Shown: one piece after another, positions 6,398 to 7,403 of the stretch | Layout of the letters: each line of letters begins with the position of its first letter | Numbering within the stretch: the first letter of the stretch is position 1 | NCBI GenBank assembly: GCA_021799555.1 | Contig: JAJZAG010000193.1 | Span: forward strand, 1 to 7,403 | Length of the DNA: 7,403 nucleotides | DNA from: Deltaproteobacteria bacterium | Lineage (GTDB): Bacteria > Desulfobacterota > Binatia > Binatales > Binataceae | Direction of reading: 5' to 3' | Made by a program: the position numbers and the translations under genes | Notes under the pieces: model-generated | The model's database searches: none | Told to the model about the DNA's origin: nothing | The model's input: the letters and a program-made list of their open reading frames with translations, nothing else

Positions 6398-7403
6398 CTA
6401 ACCGCGGTTGTAATCCTGCAGCGCGCGGACTTCGAAATTCTTGGATTTGAGCGCCGCGATTCCTTCCACCGCCGCTTGCGCCCCCGCCATCGTGGTGAAG
6501 TACGGCAGCCGCATCTCGAGCGCGGTGCGCCGGATCGAAAACGAATCGGCAGCGCCGTTCGCGTCGGGCGTGTTGATCACCATTGCGATCGCGCCCGCGC
6601 GCATTGCATCGACGATGTGCGGACTGCCATCGAGCACTTTGTTCACCGTTTCGCACTCATGGCCGAGCGCCTGGATATGACGGGCGGTGCCGCGGGTCGC
6701 GATCAGGCTGAGTCCCATCTCGATGAGACCGGTTGCGATCGGTCCGAGCTGCGGCTTGTCTTCGTTGCGCACACTGATAAAGACGCGGCCCGAGAGAGGA
6801 AGATCCGAAGACGCGGCGAGCTCGGCCTTCGCGAACGCCATCGCGAAGCTCGTATCGATTCCCATGACCTCGCCGGTTGATTTCATTTCCGGACCGAGAA
6901 TCGTATCGACGCCGGGAAAGCGCACGAAGGGGAAGACCGATTCCTTTACCGCGACATGTTTCGGAATGCGCTCCGCGGTGAAGCCGAGCTCGGCCAGTTT
7001 TTTTCCCGCCATCACGAGCGCGGCGAGCTTGGCGAGCGGAACGCCAATGGTCTTACTGACGAACGGGATCGTACGCGAGGCGCGCGGATTGACCTCGAGG
7101 ATGTAGATCTCGCCGTCGAAGATCGCGTACTGGACATTGATCAAACCGACGACGCCAAGTTCGCGCGCAAGCTTTCGCGTTTGCTCGGCTAATTCGCGCT
7201 GTGTCGCGATCGAAAGCGAGCGTGGCGGAAGCACGCAGGCGCTGTCGCCTGAATGGATGCCCGCGTGCTCGACGTGCTCCATGATTCCGCCGACCACGAC
7301 GATTTCTCCGTCGGCGATCGCATCGACGTCAACTTCGATAGCGCCCTGAAGGTAACGATCGATGAGCAGCGGATGGCGTTCGGACGCCTCGAAGGCCTGC
7401 GCG
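6398..7403 (-). CDS. carB: Carbamoyl-phosphate synthase large subunit, C-terminal part (5' end outside window)
   Basis: CarB makes carbamoyl phosphate from bicarbonate, ATP and ammonia supplied by CarA, for pyrimidine and arginine synthesis. The frame is open to the right edge (first full codon at 7402-7400), giving 334 C-terminal residues of a protein normally near 1070. The visible part starts in the second ATP-grasp domain: EVDVDAIADG, GGIMEHVEHAGIHSGDSA, and LEVNPRASRT with the Glu and Asn metal ligands. The allosteric MGS-like domain follows, with SVRNEDK, LIATRGTA, VNKV and VINTPD. These match the phosphate- and base-contacting positions for UMP/IMP in E. coli CarB, so nucleotide control is plausible. 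The GTG at 7297 is internal (VVVGGIMEH), not a start. The stop at 6398 is followed after 29 bases by recG. Confidence 0.97.
   Translation of the reverse strand, partial: AQAFEASERHPLLIDRYLQGAIEVDVDAIADGEIVVVGGIMEHVEHAGIHSGDSACVLPPRSLSIATQRELAEQTRKLARELGVVGLINVQYAIFDGEIYILEVNPRASRTIPFVSKTIGVPLAKLAALVMAGKKLAELGFTAERIPKHVAVKESVFPFVRFPGVDTILGPEMKSTGEVMGIDTSFAMAFAKAELAASSDLPLSGRVFISVRNEDKPQLGPIATGLIEMGLSLIATRGTARHIQALGHECETVNKVLDGSPHIVDAMRAGAIAMVINTPDANGAADSFSIRRTALEMRLPYFTTMAGAQAAVEGIAALKSKNFEVRALQDYNRG

Noticed and set aside
6398..7297. carB starting at GTG 7297
   Set aside because: The same frame continues to the right edge with conserved CarB sequence (EVDVDAIADG), so the GTG is an internal valine codon.
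560..7321. Six GCGATCGC octamers (560, 1173, 1343, 1349, 6585, 7314), like the cyanobacterial HIP1 element
   Set aside because: They lie inside dgt and carB, and the pair at 1343-1356 simply encodes Arg-Asp repeats (RDRDR). CGATCG is favoured by codon choice here and the count is too small to claim a genome signal.

Overview
The window looks like an ordinary chromosomal stretch from a Gram-negative, high-GC bacterium. By eye the GC is roughly 60 % or more, third codon positions are strongly G/C, and two lipoprotein genes, one an RlpA with a SPOR domain, imply an outer membrane and a septal peptidoglycan-remodelling system. The protein sequences read like those of deltaproteobacterial-type lineages, possibly soil Binatota-like. 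That placement is only an impression and would need a database search. I see no mobile element, CRISPR array, tRNA or rRNA.

Layout, left to right. (1) A leftward pair: dgt, encoding an HD-domain dNTP triphosphohydrolase of the type 2 family, followed by a 14-base-overlapping gene whose product begins to show a tetratricopeptide repeat just where the window ends. (2) A short divergent promoter region (about 1487-1626) with weak sigma70-like elements on both strands and a compact set of GC-rich palindromes. (3) A rightward pair: rlpA, a lipoprotein with a double-psi beta-barrel and a C-terminal SPOR domain, translationally coupled to an unrecognised lipoprotein carrying a HELTH zinc-metallopeptidase motif. 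(4) A leftward cluster reading in from the right edge: carB (3' part only), recG, and a Nudix hydrolase. The Nudix gene ends inside the last codons of the metallopeptidase gene, so the two convergent units overlap by 10 bases.

Functionally there are two themes. Nucleotide and DNA metabolism: CarB makes carbamoyl phosphate for pyrimidines and arginine, RecG remodels stalled forks, Dgt degrades dNTPs, and the Nudix enzyme removes nucleoside-diphosphate derivatives. Cell envelope: RlpA and the HELTH lipoprotein probably form one operon. The HELTH lipoprotein and its tie to an RlpA with altered conserved residues is the least ordinary part of the window. I do not see a new multi-gene defence or mobile system. 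Nearly all of the sequence is covered by eight genes, and the only notable non-coding stretch is the dgt/rlpA divergent region.
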